Part shown: positions 22,741 to 32,862 of the stretch, piece by piece
How the letters are laid out: each line of letters starts with the position of its first letter
Numbering within the stretch: the first letter of the stretch is position 1
NCBI GenBank assembly: GCA_035771175.1
Contig: CM069593.1
Location: forward strand, 42,841,741-42,905,740
DNA from: Paratinospora sagittata
Lineage: Eukaryota > Streptophyta > Magnoliopsida > Ranunculales > Menispermaceae
Length of the DNA: 64,000 nt
Direction of reading: 5' to 3'
The notes under the pieces: model-generated
Database searches by the model: none
Told to the model about the DNA's origin: nothing
The model's input: only the letters and a program-made list of their open reading frames with translations
Made by a program: the position numbers and the translations under genes

Positions 22741-24088
22741 TGTCACGACGCCCCTGACATAGGCTGACGTCATGACCGGCACAGTGTACTATACACTGTA
22801 CATACCCATATACAGTATATAATACACTGTCAGCCTTCACGTAGTCTCACAATCCTTCCCAACATTTACAGATGTTTTTTTTCCTAATATACCACAAATC
22901 AAATCTAATATAGATCTCTATAATCATTCCATTCATTCACACATCACATTTTCATTTTATCATCCAATATATTAAGCTATATATATGCCCACACATCCCA
23001 TCTAGATGATAATACATATATATATAATGTGTGATAAGTATACATATCAAACTAACAATATAAGCTATTTCTTCCAAGCGTACATACACATACCAGACGA
23101 AGACTCACGTGATTATCACTCACGAAGTTTCCTTTTCCCTTCGACTCAATACCTGAAATATTTGAGGAAATGGGGTGAGCAAACAACATCTCAGTGAATA
23201 TAGTTCTTGAGATGACAATTATATACATTTAGAGAAATATGACATTTAAAATCATTTCAAACACTTATTCAACACATGCATCATTCAACGAATATATTAT
23301 ATATGTCAACAACATAAATTGCATGAGTTTTCAATAACACAATGCATAATCTCCCTCCTCCTCAAGGCAAGAGAGCAAGTCTAACCCTTGTATAGCCGTT
23401 ACAAGGTAGTCACAACCTCTCATTATCCAATTCACAGTCATTTCAAGGATCGCAACCCTTGTTAGGACAGACCTACTGACAATGAGGACTCGCAAAACCT
23501 CATCCGGCTCTAATTCCTAACGAAATGACATCATTACAAACTCCAATTGCTAAAATCAGTTTGCATGATCCATAAAACTCAATGCATTATATATAAATAT
23601 AACATGCATACAATCAAACATTTTATATGCGTATAATGCCATACAAGAACCAAATCAAGAAAACTATACTCACAGTGGTTACACGGGTTTCTAAGCCAAT
23701 ATATCCGAGCAACAATAACGTCATTGCTTCCTCAAGAGCGTTTCTCCATGCACTTAAGCCCCCAATTTAAACACTGAAATTAACCATAGATTATCATGAG
23801 AATCACCATTTCAACTCACCAAAACACTATACTAAAAATATCAAATCATATCCAAAAATCATGATCTTAAATTCGAAACGTCCGAAATTCAATTCTCTAC
23901 GATTCTATGATCTAAAACCGGAGTTTCATTGGATTCACATCACTGTTCACATCACTGTTTATAGTACTATTTACATCACTGTTCGCATCACTGTTCATAA
24001 TACTATTCACATCACTGTTTATAGTACTATATACATCATTGTATATAGTATTATTCACATCACTGTTCATAGTACTATTCACAATATT
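22741..24088 (-). mobile_element. Gypsy-2 5' LTR (minus orientation), truncated
   Basis: It starts at TGTCACGACGCCCC and follows the other Gypsy-2 LTR closely until the CATCACTGTTCA minisatellite (23935-24088), which is longer here. It then breaks into an inverted copy of the element's interior, so about 500 bases of LTR and the outer target duplication are missing. Confidence 0.85.
23935..24088. repeat. CATCACTGTT(C/T)A minisatellite in the Gypsy-2 5' LTR
   Basis: Imperfect 12-16 base units of CATCACTGTTCA alternate with ATAGTACTATTCA. The corresponding place in the other LTR (17655-17735) has about half the length. A minus-strand ORF with a repeating Val-Asn-Ser-Asp pattern is only a shadow of this repeat. 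Confidence 0.75.
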
Positions 24089-24853
24089 AAATGTTATTAC
24101 TATATTGTGATTTATGAATATCACGTCCAGATCTAGGTTGTGCATTAATACAAAAGGATAAGTTAATTCCTTGTGTCTCCAGATATTTGGTAGTGCAAGA
24201 GAATAACTATCGTGAGAGTGAATAGAAATTTGTTGGTAGTTATTTTGACACAATGAGAGCATTGCCTCTATAATACAAATGTCACATTCTCTTCAGATTT
24301 TAAGACTCTGAAGTAATTATTTGAACGGAAAGAAACTGAATATGTGATAATAAATGTGGCAAGAATTCTCGAAGGATTTGATTTTATATTGAATTATTAT
24401 CTTGGGATAGGCCAATATGTTGCTGAGGCATTGAGCAGAAAACAGGCTGAAACTGGAGTAGTAACTATCAGTTAGCCATAAATGGGAGATTGTTTGAGTG
24501 AGAGTTACAGTTATGAGTGTATTCTCTATTACTCCATGTGTTGATATTTGTGCTCGAATGCTTGTTCAGCTGATTGATACGCAAATTCAGAGAGTAAAAT
24601 TTATGATGAGACGAGCCTGATATCAGTATGAAAGATTATGGAATTGGTAATATGGATTGTGTTAACTGAAGATGGGATTCAAATGGTCTCTTATGGGTTA
24701 TGGGTAGAAATGATACCATTTGGACAACCATTAGTGGACTGATAAGTCTATATATTCTTCCAATGAACGCCAGAATTCTATTGATAGACTGAGCAGATTG
24801 TATATGTGTGAGATAAAGAGATTTGATGGGAGTACTCAGATATTTGTCATGTC
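24083..24853 (+). repeat. Inverted copy of Gypsy-2 interior (19184-19955)
   Basis: Read on the plus strand this is the reverse complement of 19184-19955, with scattered differences. Both copies encode the same antisense frame (MLSLCQNNYQQ... at 19775 plus and 24262 minus), and both break cleanly: after 'AACATTTAAT' at one end and after 'GTCATGTC' at the other. It joins directly onto the truncated 5' LTR. Confidence 0.88.
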
Positions 24854-25487
24854 ATATTTTGGAAGCATATGTTGGAAAGGCTTTGGTGATTTGGATATTT
24901 GCTCACATTTGACATTTTCTGGTTACAACCATTTTGGTAGTCCAGATCATGTTTTGTTTTTCAAATGTATATGTTGGTGCAAAATTTGACCAACACCAAA
25001 TAGTGATGAAATGGAGGGGGCGTGCTGAGCTGGAACTTGCTAAGTTGTTTACTGAACTGTGGTGTCTTTATCTGTGTGCCTCATTTGAACATTTAGCATT
25101 TACCTTTACAGAGTGAACAATTCTCAATAAAGTCAACTAGTCTAGTCCCCAGGCTGAGAGGTGGAATTACAATGGACCCGCTTAAATATCAAGTCTTCTG
25201 AAGCAGCAAGCTGCCTTTCGTTTACTATTTAAAGTTACTAAGAACAAGACTGAATCTGGCTAACTATATTGATTGTTGGTTCAGTAGAGTAACGATATAA
25301 TGCATTGATTCCTTGACATGGTACACAAATGAACAATGATATGCGTAAATAATGTCATGCGAGTGAATAATGTCATATACGTGAATAATATCGTATATGT
25401 GAATAGTGTGGTATATCGAAAAAGACCTTTCTGATGTGAAAGATCAGCCAAGGCCCCAATTACGGAGCATACTAAGAATTTTCTAGA
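24854..25487. other. Junction segment with a solo-LTR-related fragment
   Basis: 24854-25130 is unrecognised. 25131-25265 resembles 33670-33800 of the solo LTR (shared order: 'GAGAGGTG', 'AAATATCAA', 'GCAGCA', 'GCTGCCT', 'ACTATTTAAAGTTACT', 'ACAAGACTGA'), so a fragment of that LTR family lies here. 25340-25430 has short repeats of GTGAATAATGTCATATAC. No gene is seen. Confidence 0.55.
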
Positions 25488-25500
25488 GGTTCCGACACCA
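25488..25500 (-). other. Copia-2 primer-binding site (degenerate iMet)
   Basis: On the minus strand TGGTGTCGGAACC follows the LTR end CCCCAATA-AG. It differs from TGGTATCAGAGCC at three positions, all transition-type changes. Confidence 0.6.
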
Positions 25501-25502
25501 CT

Positions 25503-26039
25503 TATTGGGGAACGTATACAATATTACACTGCTAAATGGTAAAATAAAGACAATAACTGTAAAGTGTAGAGAAACAAAAGTTTTACGTGGTTCGGTTCTG
25601 AGACCTACGTTCACGGGCAGAATGTAGAAACTTCACTAGAGATTGTAGATTACAACTCTCTTTTTACTTTTAAGGAGATAACAATGAGACTCTCCCTCTC
25701 TTGAGAACTGAAAAATACTTATGACTACTCAGATCTGAATGAGTTGAATTGAATTCTAAGCCCCTATTTATAGTTATGATGGATGACAAACTTGTAATTA
25801 ATTGGTAATGAATGGATGGCTAGGATTAGATCTCAACTACGAGATCAATGGTTAGGATTAGATCTCACCTACCTAATCAATAGTTATGATTAGATCTCAT
25901 CTACCAAATTAGTGGCTAGGATTAGATCTCTCCTATCAAATCAATAGTTAGGATTAAATCATTTGTTTTATATAAAACATGTGGGACCAAATGTTTTTGT
26001 TAATTTGGAGTGGGGCCCACCACTAATATGGGCCCAACA
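25503..26039 (-). mobile_element. Orphan copia-type 5' LTR (Copia-2), 537 bp
   Basis: On the minus strand it starts TGTTGGGCCCATATTAG and ends in CCCCAATA, followed by a primer site. The end region contains ACGTAGGTCTCAGAACCG and ACGTAAAAC, a sequence style frequent in plant copia LTRs. Only about 40 bases of leader remain beyond the primer site before unrelated sequence, so the coding part has been lost. Confidence 0.6.
25813..25960. repeat. 32-bp tandem repeat, about five copies
   Basis: Imperfect units of the form TGGTTAGGATTAGATCTCAC followed by 'CTACCTAATCAA' repeat inside the Copia-2 LTR. Confidence 0.8.
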
Positions 26040-26205
26040 ATATATATATATACATATCTACTTTTACATAAAGTAAAACTTGTTTTGGAAATATTACGGA
26101 GTAGTCCCCAAGTGGGAGAATCTTATATTTATTTATAAATGGTGTAGACTAGCATAGTCATTCCTGTTTAGATAAAGATGACTTATGTTGTTCAAGTGAG
26201 AGAAT

Positions 26206-26580
26206 GTTGCATTTATTTATAAATATAAGATTGGTTTAGTTATTCATGTTTGGATCTGAAAATACTAATGGTTAAATGTCAAATATATAAGAGCATTTAT
26301 GTGTTGGTACATTTGGTATGCGTGTGATTTAATGTTGTAGTTGTACCATTTATAATGTACCCAAATCAAGTAGTATGAATGGTTTTAATTGTGACCCTTT
26401 TATATATATATATATATATATATTGGGCTAGTCCAATGAGTTCTAATGTCTTGAACCAATGATTCATTGGTTGCTAAGTGGTAATGAGTGTAGAACACAC
26501 CCCTTTTCTCTACCTTTCCTCTACCTCTCTCTCTACATGGCAGATCAAAGATCACCACCACCACCGACGTTTCCGGCATC
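26206..26580 (+). repeat. Dispersed repeat, copy 2 (partner at 9181-9632)
   Basis: This matches copy 1 block by block, including ACTAATGGTTAAATGTCAAATATA-like sequence, the TA microsatellite (26402-26423), GTCTTGAACCAA, TTGGTTGCTAAGTGGTAA and CACCACCACCACC. It lies about 400 bases beyond the stop codon of ELOF1. Confidence 0.7.
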
Positions 26581-26837
26581 ACTCCTTACCAAGGAAGGTT
26601 CTGGCAAAGGTTTCTCATCTACTTAAATTATAGGTTTGCAAATCTTCCATAGCTAATGGATTTACAAGCTATAGATATTGGATTTATCTGTCTTTTATGT
26701 ACTGATTTTAACAACTTTGCCTTCTACTTTTATTTATCAAAAGATATAAAAGCCATTGGAGCAACTAAGGAGTTCAATTAATTGTCTCATTGTTAACAAA
26801 ATGCATATATTAGCCAAATTCCAGCTAAAGGAAGAAC

Positions 26838-26845
26838 TTTATTTA
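26838..26845 (-). terminator. Candidate poly(A) signal of ELOF1
   Basis: On the minus strand AATAAA lies about 150 bases after the ELOF1 stop codon, within an AT-rich presumed 3' UTR (26590-26992). Confidence 0.4.
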
Positions 26846-26992
26846 TTTAAATCCAAACTCCCACAAAATAAAATCTCATGGGCAAAAAGATATAAATAAC
26901 ATGCCTGTGAAGCCATTCAAAAAAATAATTTTCTGGGAGACCCCCTTCTTTTCTTAGAAGAATTTTGTCTGCAAAGAGGTGGTGGTGAATGA

Positions 26993-29617
26993 CTAGGAAG
27001 AAAGGTGACCATCCATTTCGTTAACTCGTTCGCATTCGTCAATCCATTCGCTATAGCTGTTGAAGCCAAGAATGGCAGAATTAATTAGAAAAGGACCAAA
27101 ACGATAATGGAAATTAAACAAAGAGATTTGCTTCAGTCTCTGTAACTCACACATCAATAGCTTCAGTCAAATCTGCAATGCAAAAGAAAGAAACAAAAAC
27201 AAAAGTCAGGAAGATAGTAATGATCGGGGATGTAGCTATGCATGGGCTAACTTGGCCCATAGCCCAAGTAAGTTTTGTATAAATATATTACTTGTTGCTA
27301 TTCTAACCTATCATCTAACTTTAGCCTAGTTGGTAGAATGCCATAAATGAATTTATTAAATCATGGGTTCAAATCCATATGTAGCAATTTTTTTTTTCTT
27401 CTCAATATATCTTTCTACCCAATATTCATTTGTTTGTTTCATCATTCTACCCAATAATAATAATCAATAAACTAATCCAATAATAATATTTTTTTAAAAA
27501 AAATCCAATAATAATAATCAATAAATAAATTAATAAATAATTAGATACAAGTCGACATTAAATAATTTTAAAAAAAAATTATATACCAAAAAAATGAGAA
27601 AAAATTACTCATATCACATCGCTATTATTATTATTATTATTATTATTATTTTTAAAATACTTTCTAATGAAAGAAAATAAAAAAGTGAGATGTACTAATT
27701 ATTTGAAAAAAAAAATGAACATTTTCTTTTAACACCAGCATGTATCCACATTCATTTGTATTTCAAGCCTCTCTTTGCTACCTACCTCTTCTTTAACCAA
27801 AGGCCAAACATTATGAATGAAATTAGTAGTGCAACTAAATTGTAAGTTACTACATGAATCTACTTCTTTCATTCCCCGTATGAGTAATGATATTTAAATT
27901 ATAAGTTTATATATTTTATAATTATCTTTTTTATGTTATTTTAAGTCTTACTCTACCTTTATTAACATTATGAGATATTAATAACTCACTTTTCTTAATT
28001 AGCTTAGGTATCATGTCTTCATTGCGTGTACTTGAACTACCTTAAACTATCTTGGATACAGGGACGTAGTTATTCATGACTAGCCTAGGCTCAGTTAAAT
28101 ATTTTTAAAAAACTATTTCATAATATCCTTAATTTATACCCTTAATCTCTAGTTCAACGCCCAAATTGCCCAAATCAAAGTCTAGATCGCAGCTCTAAAT
28201 CAATGCTCAAATCGCCCAAAACCCCCTGCAACTCTTATCATATCGTTGAGATTTTAAAAAAAAATATTTTAGCCCACCTGAAAGAAAAAACGCCTCTGGT
28301 AATGATACATTTGCTTGGGAACATTTAGCCTTACAGACACTTCAACTGTAAAATAAACTATAACTCTACTTTCAACCTCTAAAGTAAAGTTAAGGATAAT
28401 TAAAAAATTATTTTTGAGTAAATATCTTTATTTTTTCTATTTCTAATTAAAGAATAAGTAAAAAACTTTGACTCATTTTGTTAGAACATAAAACTTCTAC
28501 TAAAAAGAGATATTTATTTTTAAGTAGCAGTTAATAAATAGAGCTAACAAACAATGTAGCTTAATTTATAATATAATAAGCTATAAATCCTGCTTGTTCT
28601 ATAAATGTTATACCTCTACTTCTAAATAGAAAATAGTGGATATAGGTGTTCAATATTCTAACCCCTATTTATTTCGAGTGGGCTATCTTCTCTTTAAGCA
28701 TTGAATATATAAATAACAAGCAATTAATATTCCAAGAGATAGCAAAACCAATTGCATTCTTAGATTTTCTTCCTATGTCCTTAGGCTTGGTTCAAGTCAA
28801 GTTTTTGAATCTGTCGAGCTGAATCATATCCACACTTCTCAGGCCCATCTCTTAATTTAACTAGTATATGAAACTAGGAGTACTTCGGTTATTTAATCCA
28901 AGCTTTAACCTTACTGGACTAAAACATGTTCATTGATCCATGGTGGTCAGTCTTTAAGGGCATTAAGCATTAATGGCAGCCCTAAGGCATTGATATCAAA
29001 AGCATAACTAGATTTACATAGCTTGAAAAAAGTCATTTCAACATTTATATGATTGTTGTGGTTGATAGTAAAAACCCCTATTAAAGGGCAAGGTGACATA
29101 TTTTTGTCTTCTACAAGTTCAATTTTTTTTTGTTGCCAGTATTAAGGGTTTTCAGAGAAAAATCAAGCAAAAAAAAAAAAAAAGATTTTTTTTTTTTTTG
29201 GAGGTGTTAGCCACACCATATGATGATTCTCAAAACTGAAAAATGAGAAAAAAAAAGAAGATTCAGAAGTGTGCCAAAAGAGAAGAACAGACTGTTTACT
29301 GATGTGTTGTAACTTTCTTGGCATATCCTGCATGATACTGCTCCAACCATGTTATCCCTGTCACTGATCACAAGAAAAAGTAGTATCTTTTTATTTATAC
29401 AATTAATCTATCAATCAATGGGTTCATTGGCCACTTAAGACCCATTAAAATAGATTAAAATAAGATGAAGAAATGGAAGAAAACTTGATAATGGGAACTC
29501 TCACATTGTGCAGTCAACACTCTTTTCGTGGTTGCAGAAGGGGCAGTTAAAGACAGAGTCAAGCTTATCTGTCCTTTTCTTTGGGGCTGGCTTTGATCTG
29601 GATTTCCTCTTCCCCAT
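26993..29617 (-). CDS. ELOF1: Transcription elongation factor 1 homolog (ELOF1), four exons, 89 aa
   Basis: This encodes the small nuclear zinc-ribbon factor that binds RNA polymerase II and supports elongation through chromatin. Exons (minus strand): 29505-29617, 29293-29363, 27151-27172, 26993-27056; the sum is 270 nt, in frame from ATG to TAG. All introns are GT-AG (141, 2120 and 94 bases). The N-terminus [20 protein letters not shown] is the basic tail of the family. Zinc ligands are Cys25 and Cys28 (CPFC) and Cys49 and Cys52 (CRIC). The C-terminal part reads [16 protein letters not shown], a strong family signature. Exon 3 is a 22-nt microexon. Intron 2 donor is GTCTG, weaker than usual. 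The protein stops soon after ERVN, without the long acidic tail that I recall for the Arabidopsis protein. No exon is long enough to be seen as a large ORF. Confidence 0.93.
27225..27400 (+). repeat. SINE-like insertion in ELOF1 intron 2
   Basis: TAGCCTAGTTGGTAGAATG (27322-27340) matches a pol III A box and GGGTTCAAATCC (27365-27376) a B box, about 40 bases apart, followed by a T-run. This is the layout of a tRNA-derived SINE. It lies antisense to ELOF1 within its 2.1-kb intron. Confidence 0.55.
27401..29290. other. Rest of ELOF1 intron 2: AT-rich, microsatellite and a second insertion
   Basis: An ATT microsatellite lies at 27622-27652. A segment starting GGGACGTAGTTATTCATGAC at 28061 and ending near 28300 resembles the left part of the SINE-like insert (GGGGATGTAGCTATGCATGG at 27229) and is probably a related insertion. 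Long homopolymer runs of A and T lie at 29167-29200. No coding sequence other than the ELOF1 exons is seen. Confidence 0.5.
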
Positions 29618-30070
29618 ATGTTTTATATACTTGTTTGCTTCAATTTAAAACCATTAATTCAATCGCTAGCTGTATAGAAATCATAAGGCACACACATATA
29701 CTAAAAAATGGGAGTTAATGATATAACACAATAACTAAATAAAGATAGAAAAGGCTATGGGATAATTATAAAATATCATCATAAACTAGTTTTAAACTTT
29801 TAATACAATTAATGGCAAAATACAAGGGTAGAATCATCTCACTGCCAAACAAAACTAGTCATCTACAAAGCAGTTTAGAACTTCAGATTGCTCCCCGTCA
29901 TATCTACATACACGCACACCATACAGATCCAATTGTCTCAAAAATGAAACCCCTTTGTCTGCTAAACATCAACACTGATGGGCCACCCCTTGTATGATTA
30001 TCTCCAAAATTTCATCCTCTAAATATGCTTAAATCAAGAAAGCTTATCCCAAAGCGAAGATCCAAAGTGG
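29618..30070 (-). promoter_or_regulatory. 5' flank of ELOF1
   Basis: This 450-base AT-rich region lies upstream of the ELOF1 start and must hold its promoter and 5' UTR unless a 5' UTR intron exists. I do not see a clear TATA box at a typical distance. A 61-residue ORF at 29812 has no recognisable domain. Confidence 0.35.
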
Positions 30071-30078
30071 CTTGGGTC

Positions 30079-31046
30079 TAGGAGTAGCAATTTGACCCGA
30101 GGCTTATGGGCCTAATCTGACCCGTTATAAATGAACCGGTTCCAAAACTTATTGGACGAGTTTGAAATTACTTGGTTAGATCTGGCCTGGCCCGCTAATC
30201 CGGTCCAAAGGCCCGAAAATTGAGCTCGATTATACATATATATAATAAATATAAAATATATATGTGCACGTATTAAAATTGTGTTATAAAATTAAAGTAT
30301 ATATAGTATATAAATATAATACATACCACATACATAATACATTGTGTCAAAATTAATTAAGGGTTTATATTTGTATTATATATACATTATTAAGAGTATG
30401 TTCAATTAGGTATATAATACCAATAATCCACATACTTAGTCTATTTCTTAATAAAATAAATAATTTACATACCTACTCTATTTCTTAATAGAGTATATAT
30501 AGTATATAATTATAGTACAAAATAGTAAAAACAAAACATAATGAAGATTCAAGAGTATTATATAATTAGAGAATATATTATACACACATATACACATATA
30601 CACACGCTCAAACTTATATATATATATATTACCAAATCTAAAAGTATGTAGTAGGGTTAGATATAAATATATAATAAATTTAACTAAATTATAATTTGGG
30701 TTGAGCTAAAATTATGAAAGAAAGAAAGATATTATCCAACTACATACATAAACTAATTTATTTAGAATAAATGAACACATATTTAAGATAAATTAAATAA
30801 ATAATATTTTTAATTTGTATGTTTTATTTAATTATTTAACTAAAATTTATATTTTATTGTAATTTATCTAACCTTAAAATATATTTGATTATATTAGTAC
30901 TCTAAAAGCCCGACCCAAAGGCCCCATTCATATATCTTTGGAATTGGGTTTGAGCCAAGACTTTTTAATGTTGATCCGGTCCGATTATTCATAGGCCCGA
31001 CGGAACCGGGCTAGGCCGGGCCAAATGATCCGAATTGCCACCCCTA
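30079..31046. mobile_element. hAT-like non-autonomous DNA transposon, 968 bp
   Basis: The ends are TAGGAGTAGCAATTTG and, on the other strand, TAGGGGTGGCAATTCGG, an imperfect terminal inverted repeat of the type found on plant hAT elements. The flanks CTTGGGTC (30071-30078) and GTTGGGTC (31047-31054) form an 8-bp target duplication with one mismatch, as hAT transposases make. Both ends continue into GGCCC/CCGGT-rich sequence, while the middle is AT-rich and without a transposase. Confidence 0.75.
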
Positions 31047-31054
31047 GTTGGGTC

Positions 31055-32862
31055 TTAAAGATCTCTCTTCATTGGTGCAATCCAATCAGCATTGAACATG
31101 AATATAAATATCACAAATAATGCCCCTCAGGCTCATTAATCTCCATCATCCCTTAAAGTGAGGCAACGACAAAAATTGAACCAGAAACTTTTAGAATTTA
31201 AAGCCACCTCTTTAACGTCTAACATAGAATGTAGACCTAAACAAAGCTTATTTCAGACATGATGAGGCAAACTTGTTCGTCTCTTTTTATTTTTTTTTAT
31301 TTTGTGAGGGTACTGTTCCCCTCTTTCATTGACACTCAAATGAAATGAAACCGTCTAAACATAATTGATGCAATCTTATGCTCATCATTAAATTAAGCAC
31401 ATATCAGATATTTAAAAAAAAATAAAAATTATATAAGATATTGATCAAATAGAAAAAAATTTAAGAAAAAAAGAAAGAAAGAAAGAGAATGCAACATTTA
31501 TAGACAAGTACAAGATTCGGAGTTAAATGATGTAAAGAACAAATCTAGCCAGAATCATGTAAAATTAAACAAACCTTCGACAGTCAAAATCATGCAGTAA
31601 TTAATTAAATTGCGAATGAGATTGATCTATTTCTTACCGCTTTCGAACTTTATAGAATCAACACTACGTACCACCCTCTCTCTCTATGATTAATTTTCAA
31701 AATCTCTGTAATGCTTCTTTGGTTTCAATGTTCCTCTTGCTTTTGCTTTCTTGTTTTTTCTTCTCTCAATATACTTTGTCAATCGCCTTTGTAACTCGTT
31801 AATCTTCTCTCATGCAGTAGTAACTTAATCCTTGTTTTTCTCCGCCTTTCCTCTAAAATCGCGCGTATCAGTTGCATCTTTTCATTTTTATTTTATTTTT
31901 TTGTCATAGCACACGCATGAATAAATTAAACTTACATCAACCATGAATATCTAATATATAATATATAATAACAGGAGCTTTCTCTAATTTCATTGTCTTG
32001 TTTTTTTTCCACTTCTCCTTAGTTTTTTTTAAGCTCTTTTTCTAATTGGAAACAACCCTTTTTTGTTCCTTTTAAATTTGAGAAAAATATTTTTTTCTAT
32101 ATTTTAATTAATCTGTTTACCTTCTATTAGGATTTTATTGAAACAAAATAGAACATAAATTTCATAAATACTTTATCGTATATATTTATTTTTTTACCCT
32201 TTATTTTATTTTATTTCTACAAATTGAAATTTTTTAATCTTTTATTTTGAACAAAGAATTTTAAAACTAAAAGAGTTGCCAATGGAAGGTTTTTTATTTA
32301 AAAATATTTATAATTTTATTTTAGGAAATTAAAAAAAAATAGTAAAAAAATTTAAAGGGTAAGAATATTAAATATTTGTTGAACTGAAGTTTTTTCTTTT
32401 GTTTTGAAAATTTTATTCTATTTTATCTTAATATAATTCAAATAGAAAGTAACAAAATTGTTGTTGAAAAGGGTGTTTAGACAAACATATAAAGAGAAAT
32501 TCTTGATATACCCCACTAAATTACTATACTTACGCACTTGTTAATTTTACCCTACCCCAAATTCTTTTGCTATCTTTACCAACAAAAAAAAAACTCCCCA
32601 AAATACCTAAACTACCCTCCTTAGCACCTTTCATTGTCTTCTTCGTCTCCTAAACCCTAACCCCGCCAAGCCTCCTCACGCCGTCATCAGTCACATTCTT
32701 CTTCTTCAACTCTCACACCAAGCAATTAGATATTGAGCACGCGTCTTGGTATCGTTTTCAATTTGGGAAAGATTTTGGGTTGATTTGATCTCATTGATTT
32801 GGTAAAAAAAAATACATGTTTTGACATCATTTTTCATTTTTACACATATTTTCTATGTTATT
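31055..32862. other. AT-rich spacer
   Basis: No convincing gene. 31650-31870 is pyrimidine-rich and its minus strand has short open stretches rich in Lys and Arg without a family match. 32600-32760 contains TCCTAAACCCTAACCCC and other pyrimidine-rich sequence that looks like a plant 5' UTR, but no open frame follows before the solo LTR at 32863. Confidence 0.45.

Noticed and set aside
23912..24262. Minus-strand ORF of 116 aa with repeating Val-Asn-Ser-Asp
   Set aside because: It is the shadow of the LTR minisatellite and of the inverted Gypsy-2 copy, which reads on the other strand.
27321..27376. Possible tRNA gene
   Set aside because: A and B boxes are present but no cloverleaf can be drawn; better explained as a SINE.
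31650..31900. Minus-strand stretch rich in Lys and Arg that looks like a coding exon
   Set aside because: Stops in all frames within about 40 codons, no recognisable family and no partner exons found.
32600..32800. Possible host gene 5' UTR
   Set aside because: Looks pyrimidine-rich like a plant leader, but no open frame follows on either side of the solo LTR.
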